From the NCBI GenBank assembly GCA_004376695.1, contig SOJB01000064.1, forward strand, positions 1-13,074: DNA of 13,074 bases. Direction: 5' to 3'. This DNA is from Dehalococcoidia bacterium (GTDB taxonomy: Bacteria > Chloroflexota > Dehalococcoidia > GIF9 > AB-539-J10). The notes below the pieces were generated by a model. That model was given only the letters and a program-made list of their open reading frames with translations. It did no database searches and was not told the origin of the DNA. A program made the translations under genes and the position numbers. Positions 1-5,793 of the stretch are shown here, piece after piece; positions within the stretch are counted from its first letter, which is position 1; each line of letters opens with the position of its first letter.

Positions 1-2
1 TC

Positions 3-134
3 ATTCTGCGTTTTATGGAGGGGTTTGAGTTTGCTGAAATCGCTTCTCTCTTGAAGAAGAAAGAGGGGAATGTCAGGGTCATCCTCCACCGGGCCCTGAT
101 GAAACTCCGTAATATCCTGGAAAAGGAGGGATAA
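3..134 (+). CDS. RNA polymerase sigma factor, ECF/sigma-70 family, C-terminal part (5' end outside window)
   Basis: Only the last 43 codons are in the window. They read as sigma region 4, the helix-turn-helix that contacts the -35 promoter element: an acidic FMEGFEFAEIASLL helix, then a turn and a recognition helix ending in LHRALMKLRNILEKEG. The pattern of a flexible xEIAxxL helix followed by V(R)xxLHRAxxKLR is typical of ECF sigma factors. The gene runs directly into the DUF5667-type genes: its stop overlaps the ribosome binding site of the next start (GGAGGGA at 125-131), so they are probably cotranscribed. In Chloroflexota a sigma factor followed by a DUF5667 membrane protein is a recurrent pair, which suggests that the downstream protein regulates this sigma factor. 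The ECF subgroup cannot be named from this fragment. Confidence 0.8.
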   Translation: MLRFMEGFEFAEIASLLKKKEGNVRVILHRALMKLRNILEKEG

Positions 135-139
135 GAGAA

Positions 140-337
140 TTGAAAAAGCGTGAAGACATGCTTGTCCAGTACGTTGAGGATGTCAAAGGAGGCAGCTCTA
201 GCATCGAAGATTGCCTGAACAGGTATCCGTCTGTGCGTGAGCAACTGGAGCCACTACTGAAGATTGCTATTGAGATTCAGAACAGAAGAGGGAACAGAGT
301 TGAGCAGATTCGAGGACATACTTGTCCAGTGTATTGA
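140..337 (+). CDS. Short stand-alone copy of the DUF5667-protein N-terminal (anti-sigma-like) domain, possibly a decaying duplicate
   Basis: This 65-aa reading frame starts at TTG, 8 nt after GGAGGGA. Residues 1-47 (through LKIAIEIQ) match the first 47 residues of the next gene at about 31 of 47 positions, including the shared IEDCL, RYPS and REQLEPLL segments. The remaining ~18 residues (NRRGNRVEQIRG and onward) have no counterpart and read out of frame into the next gene, overlapping it by 38 nt. The domain is probably a cytoplasmic helical segment that, in the full protein, precedes a membrane anchor. Many differences between the copies are conservative (K/R, V/I, E/D), which suggests both copies were constrained for some time. 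It could be a small soluble sigma-binding protein, or the front of a two-domain protein split from the downstream gene by a frameshift. No membrane segment is present. Confidence 0.5.
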   Translation: MKKREDMLVQYVEDVKGGSSSIEDCLNRYPSVREQLEPLLKIAIEIQNRRGNRVEQIRGHTCPVY

Positions 338-1922
338 TGATATAAAGGCGGGCAGGTCCAGCATCGAGGACTGCCTGAGTAGATATCCGTCTCTGCGTGA
401 GCAACTTGAGCCACTGCTGAGGATTGCCCTTGAGATCCACGAGACACCGGATGTCAAGCCCTCTCCCGCCTTCAAGATAAAGGCTCGGGTTCAGCTTATG
501 GACCAGATTCATGATAGGGAGGCTGGAACAAAGCGGGCGTTGGTTCGTTATGGCAGTCGGAGGAAGCCAACACAGTACAGAAGGAGGTTCAGCATGGCAG
601 GTATCATTATTGCGATCGTACTGGCTCTTTCCACGGTGGGTGGAGGTACAGCCTATGCCTCACAGGCCAGTCTGCCCGGAGACGCCCTCTACCCGGTCAA
701 ACTCGGTACGGAGCAAGTGAGAATGATGTTGCCGGGCGACGACGTTGCCAAAGCGGAACGAGCTCTCAGCTTCGTTGAGAGGCGAGTGGAAGAGATAGTT
801 GCCCTGGCTGAAGCAGGACGTGTCCAGCACATGGGCCTGGCTGTGGAAAAACATGATGACGCCTTGAAGAGGGTGTTGGCTAGAATGGAGCTGGCAGGCG
901 ATGGAGAACTGGTTGCAGGAAACATAACGGCCTTGGTGGGTGAGGCTACTGCAAAGCACCTTTCTGTACTGGATACGGTCTATGACATGGTGCCTGACGG
1001 AGCGAAGCCAGCCATAACACGCGCAAGAGAGGCATCGTTGAAGGGACAGCAAACTGCCCTGGCAGCTCTGGCATGGAACAACCCTGTAGGGGCGACTGAG
1101 ATGAACCTGCAGGCGATGAACGGTCGGCTGAACAGGGCCAGAACAATGGCTGAACACGGCAACAGCGAAGAGATGGAGAATGCCCTCGCTCTGTTCAAAG
1201 AGATGGGCATGGTCGGCGAAGATATCGCCCAGATCGCACAGGAGGCAGGCATAAGCGTGATCGAGGTGGAAGAACTGCTAGCTCAAGCAAACGCCAGACA
1301 TTTGTCCATTCTGGATGACCTGAATGACAGGGCTCCGCACCAAGCTGGGCCGGCTATAGCGAGAGCACGCCAGGCATTAATGAACCGATTCCGAAACTGC
1401 CTTATGGCGCTGGCTAATGAAAACCCGGCAAGGGCTATGGAGATCAATCTGACAGCCATGAGAGAAAGGTTGGGCAGGGCTGAGGCGAGGGCTGAGTATG
1501 TTGAGGAAGTGGAAAGTGCGCTGGAGCAGTTTGAGACGATGGCCGAATTCGGTGAAGAGATCTCCCGTATGGCACAGGAAGTAGGCAAAGATGAAGAGAA
1601 GGTGGAAGAACTCCTGATCGAGGCAACCTCCGTACAATTGGAAGTGCTGATTGAGGTCTGGGAAAGAGTGGCGGAACAGGCCAGACCAGCCATAGAGAGA
1701 GTGATGGCTAAGGCGTTGATACGTCATGAGAAGAGAGTCCGGACACTGGAGCAGAGAGGAATTGAAGCTCCTGAGCTTCCGGTCATGCCGCCAATGGTAC
1801 GCGAACGGGTGGAACAAAGGATACGGGAGCAAAGGATATGGGAGGAAAGGGAGGGAATGCTGGGCAGAACAGCGTCGCCTGGGGCTCCCGGTCGTGTGTC
1901 ATGCCCCCGTTGCAGGAGTTAG
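300..1922 (+). CDS. DUF5667 domain membrane protein, probable regulator of the upstream sigma factor
   Basis: The protein has 540 aa from TTG 300, chosen because GAGGGA at 288-293 lies 6 nt upstream and because the start aligns with that of the duplicated copy at 140. An in-frame TTG at 264 lacks such support. Residues 1-75 form the helical N-terminal domain (EDILVQ, SSIEDCLSRYPS, REQLEPLL), with a basic stretch near 80-97. A single membrane segment spans about 99-119 (MAGIIIAIVLALS). Right after it comes the DUF5667 signature ASLPGDALYPVKLGTEQV. The rest is alpha-helical and highly charged, with three repeats of about 112-114 residues, each carrying a (H/Q)L(S/E)(V/I)L motif followed by a PAI-R segment. 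The C-terminus is rich in Arg/Glu and ends in CPRCRS. A cytoplasmic N-terminus, one membrane span and an outer helical domain fit a membrane-bound anti-sigma factor. That role is inferred, not shown. Confidence 0.85.
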   Translation: MSRFEDILVQCIDDIKAGRSSIEDCLSRYPSLREQLEPLLRIALEIHETPDVKPSPAFKIKARVQLMDQIHDREAGTKRALVRYGSRRKPTQYRRRFSMAGIIIAIVLALSTVGGGTAYASQASLPGDALYPVKLGTEQVRMMLPGDDVAKAERALSFVERRVEEIVALAEAGRVQHMGLAVEKHDDALKRVLARMELAGDGELVAGNITALVGEATAKHLSVLDTVYDMVPDGAKPAITRAREASLKGQQTALAALAWNNPVGATEMNLQAMNGRLNRARTMAEHGNSEEMENALALFKEMGMVGEDIAQIAQEAGISVIEVEELLAQANARHLSILDDLNDRAPHQAGPAIARARQALMNRFRNCLMALANENPARAMEINLTAMRERLGRAEARAEYVEEVESALEQFETMAEFGEEISRMAQEVGKDEEKVEELLIEATSVQLEVLIEVWERVAEQARPAIERVMAKALIRHEKRVRTLEQRGIEAPELPVMPPMVRERVEQRIREQRIWEEREGMLGRTASPGAPGRVSCPRCRS

Positions 1923-2021
1923 TAGACTCGGCACGGTCATTGTGAGGCGATCGAGGAGAATTGCAGTATATTACATAGTCGATTCGTCCGGAAACTGGTG
2001 AACCAGCGTATGGCGTAGTAT

Positions 2022-2040
2022 TCAGAACCTACCGTTCTGA
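2022..2040 (+). terminator. Small hairpin after the DUF5667 gene, possible weak terminator
   Basis: TCAGAAC (2022-2028) and GTTCTGA (2034-2040) form a perfect 7-bp stem with a 5-nt CTACC loop. It is followed by GTTTGG rather than a long T run, so it is a poor intrinsic terminator. It is the only clear structure in the 211-bp gap between the DUF5667 and DUF4382 genes. It could also be an operator. Confidence 0.25.
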
Positions 2041-2133
2041 GTTTGGAGGTGCACAAGCGGTATGATAGTAAAGGCCAGACTGAGTCTAAAGAGAGAGCAG
2101 AACTAAAGAATCCAGAAGAAAAGGAGGACAAGC

Positions 2134-2721
2134 ATGAAGAAATCCTTATTAACGGGGATTATTTTGGCGGTGCTGGCTTCATCGCTGGTTATTCTGGTGG
2201 TACTGGCTGCACCAGGAGTAGGTTGTAGACAAGCAGTAGAAACAGGAACCTTAAGACTCTATCTTTGCGATGCGCCGACAGACGCTAAGAATATTACAGG
2301 TGTTTATATTACTATTGATGAAATCCAATATCATCGAGATGGTCAATGGCTAACTTGCGAAGAATTCGTAGGCCCCGAAACATATGACTTATTGGAATTA
2401 ACCGGGGGAAATTCCACTTTATTAGGTGAGTTGACATTACCTTCTGGGAATTACACTCAAATTCGCTTTATGCTGGATATTCCAGAAATGGGCTCGCCCC
2501 CATCCAGTCCGGGCTGTTATATCGAATTTGCTGATAACTCCACCGAGCCTCTCTTCCTCCCGAGCGGTGGAGAGACGGGTTATAAAGCGATAGGCCAATT
2601 CAGAGTGCCTGTTAATGGAACTGTGGAGGTTACAGCGGACTTTGATGTGCGTGAAGCTGTGGTCGTAGCGCATTCTTTCTACATCTTAAAGCCAACAATC
2701 AAGCTGATAGTCAACGACTAA
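2134..2721 (+). pseudogene. DUF4382 domain exported protein, N-terminal part; interrupted by in-frame TAA
   Basis: The 195-aa product starts at ATG with a strong AAGGAGG site 6-7 nt upstream. Residues 1-30 are a signal peptide or lipoprotein leader (KKS, then a long hydrophobic run ending in APGVGC; the lipobox is weak). DUF4382 follows: GTLRLYLCDAP, ITGVYITIDEIQYH, TYDLLELTGG, LPSGNYTQIRFML, and a final FDVREAVV / YILKPTIKL block. This family occurs on surface or secreted proteins of unknown function. The stop TAA at 2719-2721 falls just after TIKLIVND, where relatives often continue into a second beta-sandwich domain beginning AGSI. That domain is present here downstream in the same frame. 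The first 300 bp are clearly AT-richer (about 30-47% GC per 60-base line) than the genes around it. The shortened protein may still be exported and functional, because the DUF4382 domain itself is complete. Confidence 0.75.
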
Positions 2722-3057
2722 GCTGGAAGTATCCGTAGCTCAATTACAAATGCTTCTAACTACACCGACATGATTGTTTCTGCTTACGGAGATAGAAGTT
2801 GGGCCGACACAGAAGCCGATGACCCAGTTGATGAAGAGTCCAGATTTCCTGATGCAATTACCAGCGGGAAGATGTGTGACGAGGGCGATTACGTGCTGGC
2901 CTTACTAGCCGCTGGAACTTACGACCTGGTTGTCACCGGATATAACGGTGCAGACTTCGGAGAGATACTGGGTTTCATATCTGATGTAGTAGTTGTAAGC
3001 GGACCAACCCCAACAATCGTGGATGCAGACACTGACGATCTAGAGGATAGCCTGTAA
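2722..3057 (+). pseudogene. C-terminal domain of the DUF4382 protein, separated by the premature stop
   Basis: These 111 codons follow the TAA directly in the same frame. They begin AGSIRSSITNASNYTD and continue through MIVSAYGDRSW, GDYVLALLAAGTYDLVVTGYN and FISDVVVVSG to the end in DTDDLEDSL. The SIxxxITNAS..IVSAY...GTYDLVVTGY layout looks like a carboxypeptidase-regulatory-like (Ig-type) beta-sandwich of the kind often attached to DUF4382. An ATG lies at 2770, but no ribosome binding site precedes it, and starting there would cut off the first strand of the domain. Independent translation is therefore unlikely. The reading frame is otherwise intact, with no further stops, so the break is recent, is read through, or is an assembly error. 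Joined, the two parts would give a protein of about 307 residues. Confidence 0.7.
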
Positions 3058-3088
3058 TAATCGTCAGCATAATCTCGTATAGAACTCG

Positions 3089-3171
3089 CCTCCCTTGATG
3101 ACAGAAGGGGAGGGTCAGGGTGAGAATGGATTTCCCCCTTCCCTTGACTCTCTCCTTTTGAGGGAAGGAGG
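3089..3171. repeat. Degenerate MITE/REP-like imperfect palindrome
   Basis: The two halves of this ~83-bp stretch are imperfect inverted copies: the left half, with CTCCCTTGAT...AAGGGGAGGGTCAGG, against the right half, with CCTTCCCTTGACTCTCTCC...GAGGGAAGGAGG. An 8-bp perfect core (CCTTCCCT / AGGGAAGG) lies in the right half. It resembles the CCCTCACCCT / AGGGGAGAGGG small palindromic repeats scattered in many environmental bacterial genomes. It could double as a transcription terminator for the DUF4382 gene, since it starts 31 bp after the last codon. There is no encoded transposase and no clear target-site duplication. Confidence 0.5.
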
Positions 3172-3210
3172 ATTACAATCATCTGTGTAGTTACCTATCA
3201 TATTCTCGTT

Positions 3211-3238
3211 TTGAAAAGAACCGAATCGCTGCTATAAT
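3211..3238 (+). promoter_or_regulatory. Sigma-70-type promoter of the transglutaminase-like gene
   Basis: TTGAAA (3211-3216) and a perfect TATAAT (3233-3238) are separated by 16 bp. The expected transcript start, about 7 bases after the -10 box, falls at about 3245, almost on the TTG start codon at 3248. The mRNA would therefore be leaderless or nearly so. Confidence 0.7.
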
Positions 3239-3247
3239 AGCCCAACC

Positions 3248-4081
3248 TTGTCCCTGAAGAAGCGCCCTGCAATTCTTTTGTCTGCTGGAATCGCGCTCTG
3301 TTTGCTCACCGCGTCCGGATTGAGTTGCGTAGTCTACCGCCAGAGCCCCACTGCTGGCCACGCATCGCCGAGAACAGAGTCTGAATCCAGACCTTTTATC
3401 ACGGCCGAATGCTCATCGGTTAAGGAATGCTTACAGGAAATCCTCGGTGTCCCTCCTTATGAACCTACTAAGGATGGCTTTGATGCCATCCGGGACTGGG
3501 TTGCTTACAACATAGAGTATGAACCCGATGAAGAGCGAGCAGGAACGAGCGACGATTGGCAGAGACCGAAGGAGGTCTTGACCGATCCGCGTGTCGGGGA
3601 TTGCGAGGACTTTTCGCTGCTACTATGTGCTCTCCTTAGAGCCTACGGCGTAGGTGCCGAGCGGGTATTTGTGGTTATTGGTGCTGACGGCACAGATGGT
3701 GCGCATGCCTTCCTGATAGAGGATTGGTATCTGGACGGGAGATGGCGACTGATAGAGCCACAGGCTCCTGTTCAGCTTCGTCAGGGTTTTCCCGTGTTCC
3801 GTCTCATGGATTCCGGGTTAGACAAATATGAAATTGTTGTGGCCTTCAACGACCTCTACTACTACGAGGAGTCATTTCCGTGGGATGAGGACCAGGAAGA
3901 CTCCTGGACACTGAACAGAATGATAAGGGCCGCGGGCAGTGTTACACAGCGTCTGTCGCAACTCCTGGCGTACTTGCTCGGACTCCTCTCCGATGAGAAC
4001 CAGCAGGATGTGTCGCGGCCTAATGACAATACCCTGGTTTTGAGAACCTCTCCAGCTTCTTCCTCAAGGCTATCAGATTAA
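3248..4081 (+). CDS. Exported transglutaminase-like (papain-fold) protein
   Basis: The 277-aa product starts at TTG 3248. There is no Shine-Dalgarno site, and the -10 box ends only 9 bases upstream. Residues 5-27 are a basic and hydrophobic export signal (KKR, then LLSAGIALCLLTASGLSC). The Cys might be lipidated, but the lipobox is weak. The core shows the transglutaminase-like fold: FDAIRDWVAYNIEY (78-91), the nucleophile in RVGDCEDFSLLLCALLR (Cys119), and His153 in GAHAFLIEDWYLDGRW. The third catalytic position, usually Asp, appears to be Glu170 (LIEPQ). The family includes cysteine peptidases and protein crosslinkers acting outside the cytoplasm. The substrate is unknown. The last 62 bp overlap the convergent gene on the other strand, so the Ser/Thr-rich tail (TSPASSSRLSD) may be unimportant. 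Family assignment is firm; activity is unproven. Confidence 0.8.
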   Translation: MSLKKRPAILLSAGIALCLLTASGLSCVVYRQSPTAGHASPRTESESRPFITAECSSVKECLQEILGVPPYEPTKDGFDAIRDWVAYNIEYEPDEERAGTSDDWQRPKEVLTDPRVGDCEDFSLLLCALLRAYGVGAERVFVVIGADGTDGAHAFLIEDWYLDGRWRLIEPQAPVQLRQGFPVFRLMDSGLDKYEIVVAFNDLYYYEESFPWDEDQEDSWTLNRMIRAAGSVTQRLSQLLAYLLGLLSDENQQDVSRPNDNTLVLRTSPASSSRLSD

Positions 4082-4538
4082 CCACATCTTCCTTGTTGTA
4101 CTCCAGCAACAAACTCAAGGCCTTTCTGTCCTTGTCAATCTGGTATCTCCACCACAGCGCCACCGCCTCTGCTCCACCAATGTCCTGCACCCGTCGAGGG
4201 ATGTTCAACTGCCGCTCTACCGCCTTAAAGCCACCGTACAAATTGCTTCTCCAGCAATCGTACATCAGGTCATGATGATGAAAATGGTCGCTCAGATTCA
4301 CTCCCAGACGGAGATGGATAAAGGGAAGGTCAAAGCGGCTGCCGTTGTATGTGTAGATTGTATCGGCCCGACTCAAGCTCCTCAGTAAACTGGCGCTGGT
4401 TACATCGCCCCCCACAAGTTGAACGAATCTGCTACCGCTATCGTTGGCCAAACAGATACCAATAACTGTTATGTCGTCGGAAAAATAGGATAGGCCTGTG
4501 GTTTCAATGTCAAGATAAGCGTCAAATTGCCGATGCAA
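4020..4538 (-). CDS. RNase H-like (YprB/DnaQ-fold) 3'-5' exonuclease domain protein
   Basis: The 172-aa protein is read on the minus strand from a TTG at 4538, with AAAGGA about 10 nt upstream. The three exonuclease motifs are visible: LDIETTGL (Asp10, Glu12), TYNGSRFDLPFI (Asp70) and YNKEDVVNL (Asp151). These are the acidic metal ligands of the DEDD ribonuclease H-like superfamily. The spacing and the DIETTGL / YNGxxFDLP combination fit the RNase_H_2 (YprB) group rather than the DNA polymerase III epsilon subunit. It most likely degrades nucleic acid in the cytoplasm with two divalent metals. Substrate and pathway are unknown. The length is that of a bare catalytic domain, without the TPR or helicase parts seen in some relatives. 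Its 3' end overlaps the transglutaminase gene by 62 bp, and a likely promoter lies just upstream at 4576-4581. Confidence 0.85.
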   Translation of the reverse strand: MHRQFDAYLDIETTGLSYFSDDITVIGICLANDSGSRFVQLVGGDVTSASLLRSLSRADTIYTYNGSRFDLPFIHLRLGVNLSDHFHHHDLMYDCWRSNLYGGFKAVERQLNIPRRVQDIGGAEAVALWWRYQIDKDRKALSLLLEYNKEDVVNLIALRKKLERFSKPGYCH

Positions 4539-4575
4539 CCTATCGCATTCCTTTCGGATAAGCCTCTTCTGTCAT

Positions 4576-4581
4576 ATAATA
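4576..4581 (-). promoter_or_regulatory. Extended -10 promoter of the RNase H-like gene
   Basis: Read on the minus strand this is TGCTATTAT, an extended -10 box (TG-n-TATTAT). A TTGATA lies at 4602-4607, but its 20-bp spacing is too long for a normal -35 element. The transcript would begin near 4569 and give a ~30-nt leader containing the AAAGGA ribosome binding site. Confidence 0.4.
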
Positions 4582-4661
4582 GCATATAGTCGGGATAACG
4601 GTATCAATCCGTTTACGAGCAAGCAGGCACCCATCCAGACAACCATTGAAGGAGAGCGAAT

Positions 4662-4868
4662 ATGAGAGATTGCACTGTGGAGCAGAACAAGGCGGAATGC
4701 AATTGCACCTACGAGCCATGTAGCAGGAAAGGCGTTTGCTGCCAATGCGTCAGCTATCACCGGCGATTAGGCGAACTACCGGCGTGTTTTTTCGTTGAAT
4801 ATGTGGAGAGGACTTATGACCGCTCTATTGAAGCATTCATCAAGAGCTATCAGAAGAGAGAACAGTAA
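4662..4868 (+). CDS. Small Cys-rich DUF6485 family protein
   Basis: The product has 68 aa with ATG at 4662 and AAGGAG 7 nt upstream. Residues 13-29 carry a dense cysteine cluster (CNCTYEPCSRKGVCCQC), followed by YHRRLGELPACFF and a conserved-looking tail VERTYDRSIEAFIK. This matches the small cytosolic DUF6485 family common in anaerobic bacteria. The function is unknown. The cysteine pattern suggests metal binding (zinc or iron-sulfur), which is an inference. The gene stands alone between the divergently oriented exonuclease gene and rph, and has no membrane segment or signal peptide. An antisense frame over it encodes a hydrophobic stretch that I judged to be a shadow. Confidence 0.75.
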   Translation: MRDCTVEQNKAECNCTYEPCSRKGVCCQCVSYHRRLGELPACFFVEYVERTYDRSIEAFIKSYQKREQ

Positions 4869-4907
4869 ACGACAGCCCGGACTGGTCGGGCGGGTTGCCC
4901 AACACTC

Positions 4908-4916
4908 TGTTATACT
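4908..4916 (+). promoter_or_regulatory. Extended -10 promoter of rph
   Basis: TGTTATACT is an extended -10 (TG-n-TATACT) ending 9 bases before the rph ATG at 4926, so the transcript would start at or within a few bases of the start codon. No good -35 element is found at the normal spacing. Just upstream, GCCCG (4875-4879), CGGGC (4887-4891) and GCCC (4897-4900) can form two mutually exclusive small hairpins. Confidence 0.45.
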
Positions 4917-4925
4917 TCTGTCAAT

Positions 4926-5639
4926 ATGCCGAGAATAGGTGATCGAGCTGACGATAGGCTTCGACCTGTGCGCATAATTCTGGGATACCAGACTTTTGCC
5001 GAAGGTTCGGCTTTAATCGAACTTGGGCAAACGAGAGTTCTGTGTTCTGTGAGCATGGACGAAAGGGTGCCGGGGTTTCTCAGGGGCGGTGGTCAAGGTT
5101 GGGTCACTGCAGAGTATGCCATGTTACCTCGCTCCACGGTTACTCGAACGCCCCGTGATAAGGCAGAAGGAAGAAGCCAGGAAATACAACGGCTGATCGG
5201 TCGCAGTCTGAGGGCAGTGACCAGCTTGGCCGTCCTCGGAGAAAGGACGTTTGTCGTAGATTGCGATGTGCTGCAGGCAGACGGCGGTACCAGAACAGCA
5301 GCTATCACCGGTGGATGGGTTGCGCTTTATCACGCCTTCCATCACCTGAGAAAACAGGGTGTTTTGCCGTCTATGCCGCTGAACAAGATGATAGCGGCCA
5401 CCAGCGTGGGCATTGTTGACGGCAAGACGCTACTCGACCTTTGCTACGAAGAAGACCACAAGGCTGAGGTCGATTTCAACGTGGTGATGACCGACACGAA
5501 CGAGTTTGTGGAAATCCAGGGAACTGCCGAGCGCAAACCTTTCTCCAAAGAAACTGCTGATGCCTTGCTTTCTTTGGCCCGGCAAGGAATAGATAAGCTG
5601 TTCAGAATACAGAAGGAAACCTTGCGGGCCCTGTCTTAG
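4926..5639 (+). CDS. rph: Ribonuclease PH
   Basis: This 237-aa protein is of typical family length. RNase PH is a phosphate-dependent 3'-5' exoribonuclease that trims the 3' ends of tRNA precursors and other stable RNAs, working as a hexamer in the cytoplasm. Recognisable blocks, in order, are DDRLRPVRI, the EGSALIELGQTRVLCSV strand, GWVTAEYAMLPRST, and TRTPRDKAEGRSQEIQRLIGRSLRA. Then come the phosphate-binding region DGGTRTAAITGG (Arg123), a DLCYEEDHKAEVDFNVVMT block and the FVEIQGTAE motif. All the main motifs are present, so it should be active. There is no Shine-Dalgarno site. The ATG lies 9 bases after a -10 box, so translation is probably leaderless. It is followed by 154 bp before thiC. 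Confidence 0.95.
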   Translation: MPRIGDRADDRLRPVRIILGYQTFAEGSALIELGQTRVLCSVSMDERVPGFLRGGGQGWVTAEYAMLPRSTVTRTPRDKAEGRSQEIQRLIGRSLRAVTSLAVLGERTFVVDCDVLQADGGTRTAAITGGWVALYHAFHHLRKQGVLPSMPLNKMIAATSVGIVDGKTLLDLCYEEDHKAEVDFNVVMTDTNEFVEIQGTAERKPFSKETADALLSLARQGIDKLFRIQKETLRALS

Positions 5640-5717
5640 ACATGCATCCGGATTTCTCACTTGTGACTGCGAGGTCATTGACAGCGTTATTGTTTGCACC
5701 CCCAGCCACTCTGTGTT

Positions 5718-5755
5718 AGATTTGCCTTCTAAATCTGCACAAAATGCTTTATACT
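5718..5755 (+). promoter_or_regulatory. Putative thiC promoter with an inverted repeat
   Basis: A perfect inverted repeat AGATTT-N7-AAATCT (5718-5736) lies 13 bp before a TATACT -10-like box (5750-5755), the position where a repressor would block polymerase. No good -35 is seen at standard spacing; TTGCCT (5722-5727) is 22 bp away. I see no THI-box (TPP riboswitch) sequence between rph and thiC. Confidence 0.35.
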
Positions 5756-5793
5756 TTGGTTTCACTGCAATCGATTCGAGGTTCTTTGGGACG

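Noticed and set aside
660..1157. 165-codon minus-strand frame within the DUF5667 gene
   Set aside because: It is the shadow of a repeat-rich, Glu/Ala-biased gene. It is rich in Ser, Cys and His with no motif and has no ribosome binding site.
1726..2001. 91-codon frame running out of the 3' end of the DUF5667 gene
   Set aside because: It is Arg-rich with no start signal. It overlaps the end of the real gene in another frame and is most likely a shadow, although a frameshift near the C-terminus cannot be fully excluded.
4572..4760. 62-codon hydrophobic minus-strand frame opposite the DUF6485 gene
   Set aside because: It looks like a small membrane protein, but it is antisense to the Cys-rich gene that has a good start site and family match, and hydrophobic shadows of Cys-rich DNA are common.
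5678..5706. Perfect TTGACA between rph and thiC
   Set aside because: No -10 box occurs at 16-18 bp; the downstream bases are CCCAGC.
5713..5793. 27-codon N-terminal extension of ThiC
   Set aside because: These residues do not resemble ThiC N-termini, the -10 box lies within this stretch, and ATG 5794 fits the family start.
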